From Okeania sp. SIO2C9 (GTDB taxonomy: Bacteria; Cyanobacteriota; Cyanobacteriia; Cyanobacteriales; Microcoleaceae): 39,106 bases of DNA. Location of the stretch: the NCBI RefSeq assembly GCF_010672455.1, contig NZ_JAAHGO010000009.1, positions 19,414 to 58,519 of the forward strand. The letters are read 5' to 3'. A model generated the notes under the pieces. That model did not search any database. It had not been told where the DNA came from and was given only the letters and a program-made list of their open reading frames with translations. Positions 25,901 to 34,083 of the stretch are shown in pieces. A program made the position numbers and the translations under genes. How positions within the stretch are numbered: the first letter of the stretch is position 1; the number at the start of each line of letters is the position of its first letter.

Positions 25901-26102
25901 CACCGAGATTAGTTAGTAAAAGTTGAAATGCAAAAGCTAGAACTACTCCTGCAATTAAAGCTGTAAAAAATTGTGGTCTGCTAAATAATAATGCTGAGTT
26001 TTCTACTGTTTCTGCATCAGTTAAAACATCAATTTGTCCTATCCAGGATGCTAGATTATCTAATCTTAATCCTCGTTCTATGGTTTGGTATATGAGATTC
26101 AT
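22986..26102 (-). CDS. Large membrane protein with about eight 100-residue helical repeats
   Basis: A 1038-residue protein. The N-terminal region has three to four hydrophobic segments (about 45-77, 102-124, 131-154, 157-188); the extreme C-terminus has one more (about 1012-1036). Between them, from about 215 to 990, are about eight tandem units near 100 residues each. In units 5-8 the pattern is YLxxTxRDELNPxGIxRD, then L.DP..G...LR.RL..FDRDTLV, LL.QRDDLSEEQVN.I, followed by a charged coiled-coil helix; units 1-4 are more diverged. I do not recognise a named family; similar conserved hypothetical proteins may exist in other cyanobacteria. The membrane-anchored, long, coiled-coil-linked design suggests a scaffold or tether, which is inference. 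No SD stands out before the ATG, and the gene is alone. Confidence 0.85.
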   Translation of the reverse strand: MNLIYQTIERGLRLDNLASWIGQIDVLTDAETVENSALLFSRPQFFTALIAGVVLAFAFQLLLTNLGVAAGISLLGASSSSKKKNDNEDDSGSVSSTIQKISLTVGLGTLISVTIALFLASLLAVRLSLFISPVSGAIVGLVIWGTYFSLMVWVSSTTVGSLIGSVVNTATSGFQSLLGTATAAIGGATASKQVVATAEAATTIRRELSSILDPNTLRENVEDYLESIRSPELDIKEIRKEFENILNDPSLQKVADSNSLRNIDRQVFINLVSSRTDLSRQEVNRLAKQLEAAWRSTVNKLPERTDPMAELVDYLKSASPQQLSSNDLSQKVDPLIAEKRANRGKFQSQNPLSQGTSMGFQSLVGLVMGRADLSDLNVEKIINQLQPLKDQVNEVVDRAKQDNPSQSLLQADVENYLLNTYSWHMKPDRVERDFRHIIYDESADPELLANELRQLNQSYFENLLRQRGLFTQEEIQHIVSRLEAVRLQVLALAEAAVEREAQIVLFAEVENYLSTTPPQELTPEKIQLNFKPILKAPDASHEKMKARLGQLDCPTFERLLEKRIDLNREDVAVVISDLEKVRDSVIEESLDLQSKAKAKISEQWLKVQWYLKDRGKDELNPQAIERDLKMLLDNPQGGISAIKARAEQFERNTLVQLLTTRNDLSQAQIESTLDQVEETWNSTVYAPQYLAEKAQKEYENVTTSIASYLCQTGKEELNPAGIKRDLNKLLESPQEGAQAIRRRLARMDRDTLVQLLNQRDDLTEEQINQVIDEVLSTLRDIAKSPQRLARRTQAKIEDFQSSLVDYLRSTDRDELNPDGIQRDINLLMNDPRLGMESLRDRLSHFDRNTLVTALTQRGDISEEDVNRIVDQVMEVRDRIIEQLRSIQEQMLFVVKRIFAKVRDYLNGLERPELNYEGIRKDVRTLFDDPEAGFEALRDRLSQFDRDTLIAILSSRDDISEADANEIVVQIERTRNRVLQKAERLNMEVQVRLSKIKHEAQRQVEEARKAAAVASWWLFFTALISAIAAAGAGALGVVS

Positions 26103-26867
26103 TAGTTATTTTTTCTATTACTAATTCACTAAAATTGTGATTTATTTCTCTGTGGGTAGTAATTGTACAGTTAAATATGAATTAATTAAGTATTTTTTTT
26201 CATCTATCGTAGGTTATAATATCTATCCTAGGTTATAATTTCAAGTTAAATATTTAGAGTGGCTTTTTTGTTTACCCAACTTAACTAAGTTCTTCCGGTT
26301 AGTTAAAATACCTCTGAAATATGAAAAATACTATACTTCTGATTCGTTCAAAATAAATATTCTGTACATCTGATTTATTTACCTAGATTTTTTGATAAGC
26401 ACGTCTATCTAAAGAAAGATTTTATATTATTTTTGTATAGTAGGGAACAGAGAACAGGGAGAAAAACATTTTTGACAATAACTGGACTTCTACCCAAAGG
26501 AATAATTTTAACTGGGAAGTTTGAGTAGCGATCGCTATTACTTATATATAATTTTTAATAGGTTCGTTTAATAACCCCACTATTCAATTATTTATTTTTT
26601 TTTTGGTATAATATCCCGCACCTCATAAGCAGTATTTACAATTTGTTGGGGTTATAAGACACAAAGTGGCTAGCCGTTGACTATCCCCATCCACTTTTTC
26701 CTTTTTCCTCCTTCCTTCTTGCTTCTTCCTTGTAAAATATGATTTAGCTACACTAGAATGAGTAGAAAAAACCGGATCGAAAAGTTCGGTCACACTTAAT
26801 GGAGTAGCTGGAAAATGTTGCTAATATGTAACTAAATACTAAACTATATTAATTCCAGATAAGTACT
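26103..26867. other. Divergent intergenic stretch
   Basis: Holds promoters for both flanking genes. A direct repeat TAGGTTATAAT occurs at about 26209 and 26230. A family H repeat (copy H2, about 26570-26702) carries TTTACAATTTGTTGGGGTT and CCCCATCCACTTTTTCC. One HIP1 octamer is at about 26528. No gene was seen. Confidence 0.5.
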
Positions 26868-27194
26868 ATGAATAATCTTCCAGGTCATCCCTCTGAATAT
26901 TCTGCCAATCAATCCAGTAGTGATAACTTATTATGGCAATATGTTCAATCTTTGAATCCAGAAACCGTAGCTCAACTTTCTCAACCAGAACCAGAAGTTG
27001 CTCAAATTATGGAACAAAATTTAAGAGGAATGTTGGGAAATTTACCACCAGAGCATTTTGGTATGACTATAAGTACGAGCAGAGAAAATCTTGGTCAAAT
27101 GCTGGCTTCTGCGATGATGAGTGGTTACTTTTTACATCAAGCTAAACAAAGAATGGAACTTGACAAATCTCTCCAAGGCCTGCATTCTAGTTGA
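26868..27194 (+). CDS. DUF760 domain-containing protein
   Basis: A 108-residue soluble protein. Core: LLWQYVQSLNPETVAQLSQP, EPEVAQIMEQNLRGMLGNLP, then STSRENLGQMLASAMMSGYF and a helical tail. This is the DUF760 pattern found across cyanobacteria and in chloroplast proteins; some plant members are linked to chloroplast stress regulation, but no biochemical activity is established. The length is normal for the single-domain cyanobacterial form. The start at 26868 has only a weak upstream purine stretch. A DHH phosphoesterase follows about 210 bp later on the same strand. Confidence 0.8.
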   Translation: MNNLPGHPSEYSANQSSSDNLLWQYVQSLNPETVAQLSQPEPEVAQIMEQNLRGMLGNLPPEHFGMTISTSRENLGQMLASAMMSGYFLHQAKQRMELDKSLQGLHSS

Positions 27195-27408
27195 GATAGC
27201 TAAACATTTACTTGAGGTGATAAATTCTACAAACAATAGGATGAATGAAAGAGGATAGTTTGAAATCAAACGGTTAATCCAAAAAGTATTTCTGATAATT
27301 GTCCCAAAATTAGAATCATTGTACAAAATTAATATCCTCTTTCAGCTACAAAATAAATGGAAATAAACTGAATTTATGACAGCTTATTAGTTGTCTAAAA
27401 AAATAATT

Positions 27409-28578
27409 ATGACCAATCATTCTCAAGTTAAAAATCAGGAACTGACTAAAAAATATGCCAGTCAAACTTTATCTAAAATTATCCCAATTCCTACTAATTT
27501 AAAAACAGATGCTTTAATCGAAACTTTGGAGAAGTACTCTCATACTCGTCAATTAATTATTCTCCAAGATTTTCCAGACCCAGATGCACTTTCAGGGGCT
27601 TGGGCTTATAAGTTAATTGCCGAACAATATGATATTCAATGTGATATTGTTTATGCTGGTACTCTTAGTCATCAAGAAAATATTACACTTGTTAAATTGA
27701 CTGGTTTGCCCGTCCAAAAATGGACAGTAGAAACTGCTAAAAAAAAGGATTTATCTGTTTACCAGGGATGTGTTTTTATTGATAACCAAGGTACTACCAG
27801 TCAGCTCACTTCACTGGTGCTAAAAACTATTCCTGTAGTGGCTGTTATTGACCACCATAGTCTACAAGAAAACTTAAAGGCAGAGTTTGTAGATATTCGG
27901 CCTTCAATCAAAGCTACAGCAACTATCTTAACCCAATATATTCAAGCAGGATTACTAGAATTTGATAATAATACTATCGAACATATAAAATGTGCTACCG
28001 CTTTGATGCATGGTATCAGATCTGATACAAATCAGTTATTACAAGCAACAGATGAAGATTTTCTGGCGACGGCTTATTTAAGTCGTTTTTATGATGCAAC
28101 GTTATTAAATGCGGTGCTACAATCTTCTAGGTCTCAACGGGTGATGGATATTATTGAAAGAGCTTTGTCTCATCGCTCTATATATAACAATGTTTCTATT
28201 TCTGGTGTTGGTTATCTTCGTGCTTTAGATCGAGATGCTATTCCTCAAGCTGCTGACTTTTTAATCACAGAAGAAAATGTTCATACTGCTGTTGTTTATG
28301 GTATTGTTCAAGATGAGGAAAAAGAACTAGAAGTAGTAACTGGATCGTTGCGAACTAATAAAATTACTCTAGATCCAGATGAGTTTATTAAAGAAGCTTT
28401 TGGAATGGATACCCAAGGAAATTTTTTTGGTGGAGGGCGTTCCCAAGCAGGAGGTTTTGAAATTCCTATAGAATTTCTTTCTGGTTTTAATTTTAACAGT
28501 GAATATGCTCAAAAAAAATGGGATGTTTTTAATATTCAAGTTAAGCAAAAGCTTTTAAAATTAGTCAATCCTAACTAA
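27409..28578 (+). CDS. DHH family phosphoesterase (NrnA/RecJ-like)
   Basis: A 389-residue protein from the ATG at 27409; a TTG at 27391 would add six residues but has no ribosome-binding site. The DHH domain has ILQDFPDPDALSGAW (motif I, D57 and D59), VFIDNQ (motif II, D125) and VIDHHS (motif III, D147-H149). The C-terminal DHHA1-like domain has GGGRSQAGGFE (about 341-351). NrnA-type enzymes hydrolyse short oligoribonucleotides and pAp or cyclic-di-AMP products. Two differences from the classical pattern are visible: the first His of motif I (HxDxD) is Phe, and the His of GGGHxxA is Arg. These may mark a cyanobacterial subgroup with a changed substrate or activity. The family is firm; the substrate is not assignable. 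Confidence 0.85.
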   Translation: MTNHSQVKNQELTKKYASQTLSKIIPIPTNLKTDALIETLEKYSHTRQLIILQDFPDPDALSGAWAYKLIAEQYDIQCDIVYAGTLSHQENITLVKLTGLPVQKWTVETAKKKDLSVYQGCVFIDNQGTTSQLTSLVLKTIPVVAVIDHHSLQENLKAEFVDIRPSIKATATILTQYIQAGLLEFDNNTIEHIKCATALMHGIRSDTNQLLQATDEDFLATAYLSRFYDATLLNAVLQSSRSQRVMDIIERALSHRSIYNNVSISGVGYLRALDRDAIPQAADFLITEENVHTAVVYGIVQDEEKELEVVTGSLRTNKITLDPDEFIKEAFGMDTQGNFFGGGRSQAGGFEIPIEFLSGFNFNSEYAQKKWDVFNIQVKQKLLKLVNPN

Positions 28579-28599
28579 ATAGGCATCTCCGAAAGAGAG

Positions 28600-28630
28600 A
28601 GAGTAGGGAGTAGGGAGTAGGGAGTAGGGG
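28600..28630. repeat. Short tandem repeat (GAGTAGG)
   Basis: About four GAGTAGG heptamers. The reverse-complement unit (CTCCCTA) recurs at 29733-29752. Confidence 0.8.
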
Positions 28631-28730
28631 GAAATAATTGATGATTTATGCGTATGGGATTGATTTGATTTTTGATGATCGCGCCTATGTCTAATAGAAA
28701 AATACGAAAATTATGACTACTTAATTATTA

Positions 28731-28891
28731 GGCGTTGGTGAAAAGAGGTATGATATTTTGTCCGGATAAGAGCGCAAACAAAAAAACTTTCTCCTTCTAT
28801 TCCTTGTTTCTTCTTCTTTCTTTCCTCCTGACTCCTGACTCCTGACTCCTAAGTAATTAAGATTAATATCATACCTTAATTTACCAACGCC
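28731..28891. mobile_element. Family B-related element (copy B4) with long imperfect inverted ends
   Basis: GGCGTTGGT...GGTATGATATT on the left answers AATATCATACC...ACCAACGCC on the right. Inside are TTTTGTCCGGATAAG and CTCCTGACTC repeats as in B2. The right end stops 2 bp before the stop codon of the kinase gene on the minus strand, so the whole element can fold as a hairpin directly after that gene and could act as its terminator. Confidence 0.6.
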
Positions 28892-28893
28892 AA

Positions 28894-29598
28894 TTATTCT
28901 TTCCATAAAGCAATTCCTCCTAATAAACCATTTACATTAGGCACTATTTTTACATTTGTTGGTAATTCAAATTCAATTTTTTTTGTATTGCCACCACCAA
29001 GATAAATACAATCGCAATTAAATAAATGTTGTAGAGTAGCGATCGCTTTTTCTAAGCGCTTATTCCACTTCTTTTTACCAATATCATCTAATGCTGCTCT
29101 TCCTAACTGTTCCTCATAAGTGTCTTTTTTGCGAAATGGATGATGACCCATTTCCAAGTTTGGCACTAGTTTTCCTCCTAGAAACAATGCTGAACCGAAA
29201 CCAGTTCCTAAAGTAACTACCAACTCTACTCCTTTGCCTTCAATTGTTCCTAGTCCTTGAATATCAGCATCATTAGCAACTCGCACGGGTTTCCCCAAGC
29301 GTTCTGAAAGCATTGCTGCTAAATTCAACCCTATCCAGTCAGAATCTAAATTTGCTGCTGTTTTAATCACACCATCCATAACTACACCAGGGAAACCTAC
29401 GGATATTCTGTCAAATTCTCCTTGTTCTACTGCTAAAGAGACAATCTCTTTTAACATTGGGTCTGGTTTTGCTGGGTCTGGTGTTTCGACACGACTACGT
29501 TTTGTGATAGGTTCTCCTGTTTCATCTAAGACTATTACTTTAATTCCGCTGCCACCAATATCAACAGCTAAAGTTTGTATAGTTTTAACTTCATTCAT
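28894..29598 (-). CDS. ppgK: Polyphosphate glucokinase-like ROK family kinase
   Basis: A 234-residue ROK-fold sugar kinase. Phosphate-binding DIGGSGIK (13-20), sugar-binding GFPGVVMDG (68-76), catalytic D110 in NDADIQGLG, TLGTGFGSA (129-137), and NLEMGHHPF (147-155), where Glu and His contact glucose in the family. It lacks the Cys-rich zinc motif of regulatory ROK proteins, and its size and order match polyphosphate/ATP glucokinases, which phosphorylate glucose using polyphosphate. The downstream neighbour is a mobile element, not a gene. ROK kinase is certain; polyphosphate use is inferred from similarity to PPGK. Confidence 0.85.
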   Translation of the reverse strand: MNEVKTIQTLAVDIGGSGIKVIVLDETGEPITKRSRVETPDPAKPDPMLKEIVSLAVEQGEFDRISVGFPGVVMDGVIKTAANLDSDWIGLNLAAMLSERLGKPVRVANDADIQGLGTIEGKGVELVVTLGTGFGSALFLGGKLVPNLEMGHHPFRKKDTYEEQLGRAALDDIGKKKWNKRLEKAIATLQHLFNCDCIYLGGGNTKKIEFELPTNVKIVPNVNGLLGGIALWKE

Positions 29599-29803
29599 TG
29601 TTTACGCTTTTTTTATTACATATTATCATTATAATTAATATTGTTTTACTCCTACAATATTTATAACCTTATCTTAATTATTTATAGCGTTTCTCAAGTT
29701 ACTGAAGTACAGTGATTTTTTTGATTTTCTACTCCCTACTCCCTACTCCCTAAAACAAACGAATTTTGTATCTCATCAGGATGGGAATTGCTATATCTAA
29801 TTA

Positions 29804-30208
29804 GGGTTTACTGATTAAATCTAAAAACATTGACATATAAAGACTTTAGGCTTTTTTTTGCCTTTAAAAAGTGGCTGGTATCACGTCTAAAACGCTCAAA
29901 AAGTTAGTATTTTAGGCGCATAGTTGGGCAGAAAAATTAAGGGAAAATTCTTACCGAAAAATTGTGGGTATGCGCCTCCCCTTTTAAGGGGATAATAAAA
30001 AAAATTTTCATGAATTTGTCAATCCTCTCCTTGAAAAGAAGAGGTAATTATTCATTATTCATTATTCATTATTAATTGTTGAATATTACCTCCTCTATAA
30101 TTCCCATTTCTCCTGTCTTCTGTCTTCCCCTCCTGGGAGAGGGAGGGGCGAGGGGTGGGTTGTCTCCTGTCTCCTACCCCTACTAAAAGACTAGTGAAGC
30201 GCAAACCC
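29804..30208. mobile_element. Family F MITE-like element (copy F2) with 6-bp target duplication
   Basis: Begins GGGTTTACTGATTAAAT, ends GAAGCGCAAACCC, flanked by TAATTA on both sides (29798-29803, 30209-30214). Contains a nested family G repeat. The right border coincides with the last base of the esterase stop codon, but the target duplication preserves the stop. Confidence 0.8.
29954..30085. mobile_element. Family G repeat (copy G6) nested in F2
   Basis: CCGAAAAATTGTGGGTATGC at the left, ATTAATTGTTGAATA at the right, TTA on both sides. It is inserted at the same position of element F at which A1 is inserted in copy F1. Confidence 0.65.
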
Positions 30209-30861
30209 TAATTAAAGTTTTGATTTAAAAATTGATAAGTTTCCTGCCAAACTTTTGGCATCACATTCCCCAAAGTATGGTCAGTATCAAGTTCTATTAA
30301 TTCTATCCAGGAGCGTTTGGCAACAAATTCTCGACTAGCTTGAATGGGAATTACATTATCATTTAAACCATGAAAAATTAAAGTTGGTAAAGTACGTTTT
30401 AATTTTTTTTCTTCATACTCAAGCAAATCAACTATAAAATCATAACTCAATAGTGAATATTTTTTTTCTCCATAATGGTATATCCAATAATTTCCTCTTT
30501 GCTGCCATTTTTGTAATTTTTCTTCTCCTAAATTTTGTTGCCAATGGGATAAAAAATTAAAGGCTGGTGCCAGTAAAATTATTGCTTTAATATTGAAGTT
30601 TCGTTCTGCTAAAAAAGTAGATGTTAAACCACCAAAGCTAGAGCCAATTAATATTATTGGTGTAGATTTTTTTGTTATTTCTGACTCTACTTGATGAATT
30701 TGTCTTGTTAAGGTTAGGTTGAAAAAATCATTTTTATTTAAGTCAAGAATATTAAGATTGAGGTTTATTTCGGAGAAGCGTTCCTGTAAATATATAGCTT
30801 TATTAGATTTGGGACTAGAGGCAAATCCATGTAAATAAATATAGGTGTAATTATTCAGCAT
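30208..30861 (-). CDS. Small alpha/beta-hydrolase esterase (YqiA-like)
   Basis: A 217-residue protein with the YqiA/UPF0227-type layout: N-terminal YIYLHGFASSPKSNKA, nucleophile S75 in GSSFGG, acid D168 in HGLNDNVIP and H195 in DTDHTLGN. No signal peptide, so cytoplasmic. Enzymes of this type cleave short acyl esters; the natural substrate is unknown. The start at 30861 gives MLNNYTYIYLHG, the usual beginning for the family. The gene lies between two mobile elements (F2 at the 3' end, D2 about 60 bp upstream), so its promoter lies in a short gap or within D2. Confidence 0.8.
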   Translation of the reverse strand: MLNNYTYIYLHGFASSPKSNKAIYLQERFSEINLNLNILDLNKNDFFNLTLTRQIHQVESEITKKSTPIILIGSSFGGLTSTFLAERNFNIKAIILLAPAFNFLSHWQQNLGEEKLQKWQQRGNYWIYHYGEKKYSLLSYDFIVDLLEYEEKKLKRTLPTLIFHGLNDNVIPIQASREFVAKRSWIELIELDTDHTLGNVMPKVWQETYQFLNQNFN

Positions 30862-30924
30862 TTTTTTAAGTCAAATTGAATCTAAAAATTAGGTGAGCGT
30901 TAGATCAATCAGTTATCATTTATG

Positions 30925-31122
30925 GTAAGCATTCAGCTATCAGCTATCAGCAACAAGATTCTATCTTATGGGACAGTGTTTAAATTAACAACTGACTTTA
31001 AGGGTAAGGGAGGGAATTTTTGCAGTAAGACAATTAATAAAGCTTTTATCCTAAACTAAAAGCAATAGCTGATAGCTGATGGCTGACCGCTGTTTGCGCA
31101 GCATTCCGGAGGAAATGCTTAC
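30925..31122. mobile_element. Family D MITE-like element (copy D2)
   Basis: Ends GTAAGCATTCAGC and AATGCTTAC; flanks CATTTATG and CATTTATC (7 of 8 identical). It carries the short GCGCAGCATTCCGGAGGA insert at the same place as D1 but lacks the nested family E element. Confidence 0.8.
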
Positions 31123-31328
31123 CATTTATCAGCAAAGATATCCCTTTGTTAAACCAGGGACTAGAGATTAATCTGTACTTTTTATTTATAAAACAATCTT
31201 ATAGTAGGTCTTAAAAAGTTTGCTAAATATCGACTTTGCTCCAGGAAAGAAGATTAAAATAGTAAGGTTTAGGATTAAAAGCTGTACTGGTGTAGATATG
31301 ATTCATTAATGGATAATGGATAATTGAT

Positions 31329-31555
31329 AATTACCTCTGGTTAAAACCGCTACGGAATTGAAAATAAGGAAATATTATTTCTTCTCTTGGTCGATTGAAT
31401 ATGGCGAGGAGACCCGTTCTTGCAGACCCGCTCCGAATTCGCCATCCCATCCTACGGGAAGCTCCGAATATCGACCGCTTTTTTCCCCTTAAAAGGGGAG
31501 GCTTTAAACCAGAATTATTTAATTAATAATTATTAATTATTAATTATTCGGTAAA
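31329..31555. mobile_element. Family G repeat, long copy (G7), truncating a gene remnant
   Basis: TTACCTCTGG, TCTTCTCTTGGTCGATTG, GGCGAGGAGACC, CCCCTTAAAAGGGGAGGC, TTTAAACCAGAATTATTTAA and a TTCGGTAAA end. The restriction-gene remnant opens immediately after it. Confidence 0.65.
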
Positions 31556-32033
31556 TTTTTTGATTCAGGTAGTCGTGCTACTATTGCTATTACTTTGTTA
31601 ATCAAAAATCCTGGTAAAAAGCAGGAAAGAAAATTATTTTATTATGATATTGGTGATTATTTAAGTCGGGAATATCAACTAAGGATTATTAAAGACTTTG
31701 GTGATATTTCGACTATCACATGGCAAGAAATAACACCGAATGAAAATTATGATTGGATTAATCAACGTAATGATATTTTTGAAAGCTTTATTTCTTTAGG
31801 TGATAAGAAATATCAAACAAGTAAAACTATTTTTGATGTGTCTTCAAGAGGATTAGCAACAAGTAGAGACACTTGGGTTTATAATTTTTCCCATAAATCA
31901 GTTATTGATAATATGACAAGAATGATTTATTTTTATAATCAACAAGTTGAAGGGTTTAAAAAATATATAAAAGGTAAAATTTTGGCTAATCCTGAACAAC
32001 TTACCTGCATTAAACGAGAGAAAATAGCGATCG
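31556..32033 (+). pseudogene. Fragment of a Type ISP-like restriction-modification/helicase-methylase gene
   Basis: The frame is open from 31556: FDSGSRATIAITLLIKNPGK, then YYDIGDYLSREYQLR, ITWQEITPNENYDWINQRN, SSRGLATSRDTWVYNFS and MTRMIYFYNQQVEGF. These stretches resemble the region near the methylase core and target-recognition part of large single-chain restriction enzymes (Type ISP, annotated as DEAD/DEAH helicase or N-6 DNA methylase). Only about 160 residues of an expected 1000 or more remain. Upstream the frame is cut by repeat G7; downstream it runs into an AGTTATC repeat and stops. The TTG at 31595 is not a credible start because coding similarity extends before it. Assignment is by remembered family motifs. 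Confidence 0.6.
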
Positions 32034-32035
32034 CC

Positions 32036-32072
32036 ATTTCAGTTATCAGTTATCAGTTATCAGTTATCAGCT
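32036..32072. repeat. Short tandem repeat (CAGTTAT)
   Basis: Four to five copies of CAGTTAT at the 3' break of the restriction-gene remnant. Confidence 0.8.
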
Positions 32073-32101
32073 ACTGGTAGCGTGTATAGCGCGGTAGCGT
32101 A

Positions 32102-32299
32102 ATACCATTTATCAAAAAGAATGCTATGTATGATTGGGTGGGGAAGTGTGAGAAGTGTGGGAAGTGTGGGGAGAGTTTAAAAGTAGGAAAAATCTATACT
32201 AACCGACTAATAATTGTCAAAAAAAGACTTTGAATCTTGGTAAATATTTGACTGTTGAAGTGTCACTGAAGTATAGCATTGCTTTTGGGAATTGGTATA
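32102..32299. mobile_element. Family I MITE-like element (copy I1)
   Basis: Inverted ends: ATACCATTTATCAAAAAGAA and TTTTGGGAATTGGTAT; next to them GAATGCTATG answers GTATAGCATTG. Inside is a GGGAAGTGTG array and the sequence shared with 9859-9975. Confidence 0.7.
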
Positions 32300-32355
32300 A
32301 CACACCAAAACCCTATATCTATTGTCAGTAATAATTAATTATTAATTATTAATTA

Positions 32356-32592
32356 GGGCTTGTTGATTAAATCTAAAAGTATTTACAGATAAAGGTTTTA
32401 GCCTTTTTGGGGTCGAATTGCAGTGCCTGGTTTTCAGCTCTTCACGCTCAAAAAGTTAGTATTTTAGGCGCATAGTTGGGCAGAAAAATTCAGGGACAAT
32501 TCTTACTCCTAACTTCCTCTAAATTCCCATTTCTCCTATCTCCTGTCTCCTGTCTCCTACAAAGAGCAAAAAGACTTTCCATACGCAAACCC
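32356..32592. mobile_element. Family F MITE-like element (copy F3), uninterrupted
   Basis: Begins GGGCTTGTTGATTAAAT, ends TTTCCATACGCAAACCC; flanks TAATTA and TCATTA. At 237 bp it is the shortest copy and shows the empty site for the insertions in F1 and F2. Confidence 0.8.
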
Positions 32593-32602
32593 TCATTAAT
32601 TT

Positions 32603-32691
32603 AGGACTTACGCAACGGCACTAATTGCAGTGGTTAAATCAGTAATAATGACCAAGTTATACACTATATGTAACGGTAATGCGTAAGTCCT
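32603..32691. mobile_element. Family C MITE-like element (copy C2)
   Basis: Perfect 12-bp inverted ends AGGACTTACGCA and TGCGTAAGTCCT around an 65-bp core unrelated to C1. It lies 10 bp after F3. Confidence 0.8.
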
Positions 32692-32739
32692 GTAATTATT
32701 AATTATTAATTATTAATTATTAATTGTTAAACACCTTCT

Positions 32740-34083
32740 TCAACGTAAAGTTACTAACTCTTCTGAAGTGGAAGGGTGAATACCAATAGTGCGGTCAAAG
32801 TCTGCTTTGGTTGCACCCATATTAACAGCGATCGCCATTCCTTGGATAATTTCACCTGCATCTTTACCGACCATGTGTACTCCTAAAATGCGCTCAGTAT
32901 TACCCTCGACTACCAATTTCACCATTACTTTCTCATCTGCACCTGTGAAACTGTGGAACATTGGGCGAAACTTGGCGCGGTAACATTTGATAGAATCACC
33001 AAATTTTTCTTTAGCTTCTGCTTCTGTTAAACCGACAGTAGATCCTTCTGGTTCTGAGAAGACTGCTGTGGGAATATTTTCTAGAGAAATTGATCTAGGA
33101 AGATTACCAAATTCTGTATCAGCAAAAGCACGACCTTGAGCAATAGCAACAGGAGTTAAATTTGCTTTATCTATACAGTCTCCCACCGCATATATATTTG
33201 GTTGAGTGGTACGACAGTTGGTACTAACGGCAACTGCACCACTGACTGTTTCTACTCCAGCGTTTTCTAAATTCAAACCTTCTAAGTTTGGTTTGCGACC
33301 AGTTGCACAGAGGAAAGTATCGACAATTAAAGGTTCGGTATTTTCTCCAGTTAAGTGAACTTTTAAACCTTCTTCGACTTTCTCAATTTTTTCTACATTT
33401 GTATTGATGCGGAAGTCTACTCCATGTTTTGTCATTCCTTCTTGAATATTGCTGCGGATGTCTTGGTCAAAACCTCGCAAAATTAAATCCCGACGAATAA
33501 TTTGAGTAACTTCAGTACCGACACCATTTAAAATTCCGGCAAATTCTACACCGATATAACCACCTCCCCAAACTGCCATTCTTTTTGGTTGTTCTTTGAG
33601 GTGGAACATTTCGCGGGAAGTAATACTATGTTCAATTCCAGGAATATTGATTTTTTCTGCTTTTCCACCAACAGCAATTAAGATTTTGTCCGCTGTGATT
33701 TTACGATCGCCTACTTCTACAGTATGGGGGTCGATAAATTTTGCATATCCTTCTATTAGTTCCACTCCTGCTTTTTCCAGGAAACTGATGTGTAGTTTAT
33801 TCAAACGTAGAACTTCTGTATTTACAGCATCTATTAATTTATACCAATCAAAACTCGGTTCTACTGGACTCCAACCATAACCTACTGCATCTTGATACAA
33901 GTGGGAAAATCTGGAACCGTAAACCATAAGTTTTTTTGGGACACATCCTCTAATGACGCAAGTACCTCCTACTAGGTCATTTTCAGCGATCGCTACTTTT
34001 GCTCCATAAGATGCTGCTCTTTTGGAAGATGCTAACCCACCCGATCCTGCACCTATCACAAATAGATCGTAATCGTATGCCAT
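32740..34083 (-). CDS. gor: Glutathione reductase (NADPH)
   Basis: A 447-residue flavoprotein disulfide reductase that regenerates glutathione with NADPH. FAD-binding VIGAGSGGLASSKRA near residues 9-23; redox-active C42-C47 in GGTCVIRGCVPKK; NADPH site WGGGYIGVEFAG with RRDLILRGFD, whose arginines favour NADPH; second FAD motif YAVGDC; C-terminal IGIHPSTSEELVTLR with the catalytic His-Glu pair (HPSTSEE, where most members have HPTxxEE). The start is set at 34083 (MAYDYDLFVIG), which has AAAGGA 11 bases upstream; a longer frame to 34155 adds 24 residues without similarity. The nearest same-strand neighbour upstream is 470 bp away, across element D3. Confidence 0.95.
   Translation of the reverse strand: MAYDYDLFVIGAGSGGLASSKRAASYGAKVAIAENDLVGGTCVIRGCVPKKLMVYGSRFSHLYQDAVGYGWSPVEPSFDWYKLIDAVNTEVLRLNKLHISFLEKAGVELIEGYAKFIDPHTVEVGDRKITADKILIAVGGKAEKINIPGIEHSITSREMFHLKEQPKRMAVWGGGYIGVEFAGILNGVGTEVTQIIRRDLILRGFDQDIRSNIQEGMTKHGVDFRINTNVEKIEKVEEGLKVHLTGENTEPLIVDTFLCATGRKPNLEGLNLENAGVETVSGAVAVSTNCRTTQPNIYAVGDCIDKANLTPVAIAQGRAFADTEFGNLPRSISLENIPTAVFSEPEGSTVGLTEAEAKEKFGDSIKCYRAKFRPMFHSFTGADEKVMVKLVVEGNTERILGVHMVGKDAGEIIQGMAIAVNMGATKADFDRTIGIHPSTSEELVTLR

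Noticed and set aside
31595-32080. TTG-initiated 161-residue gene
   Set aside because: Coding similarity continues upstream of the TTG to the edge of a repeat and the C-terminal 18 residues are repeat-derived; called a pseudogene fragment instead.
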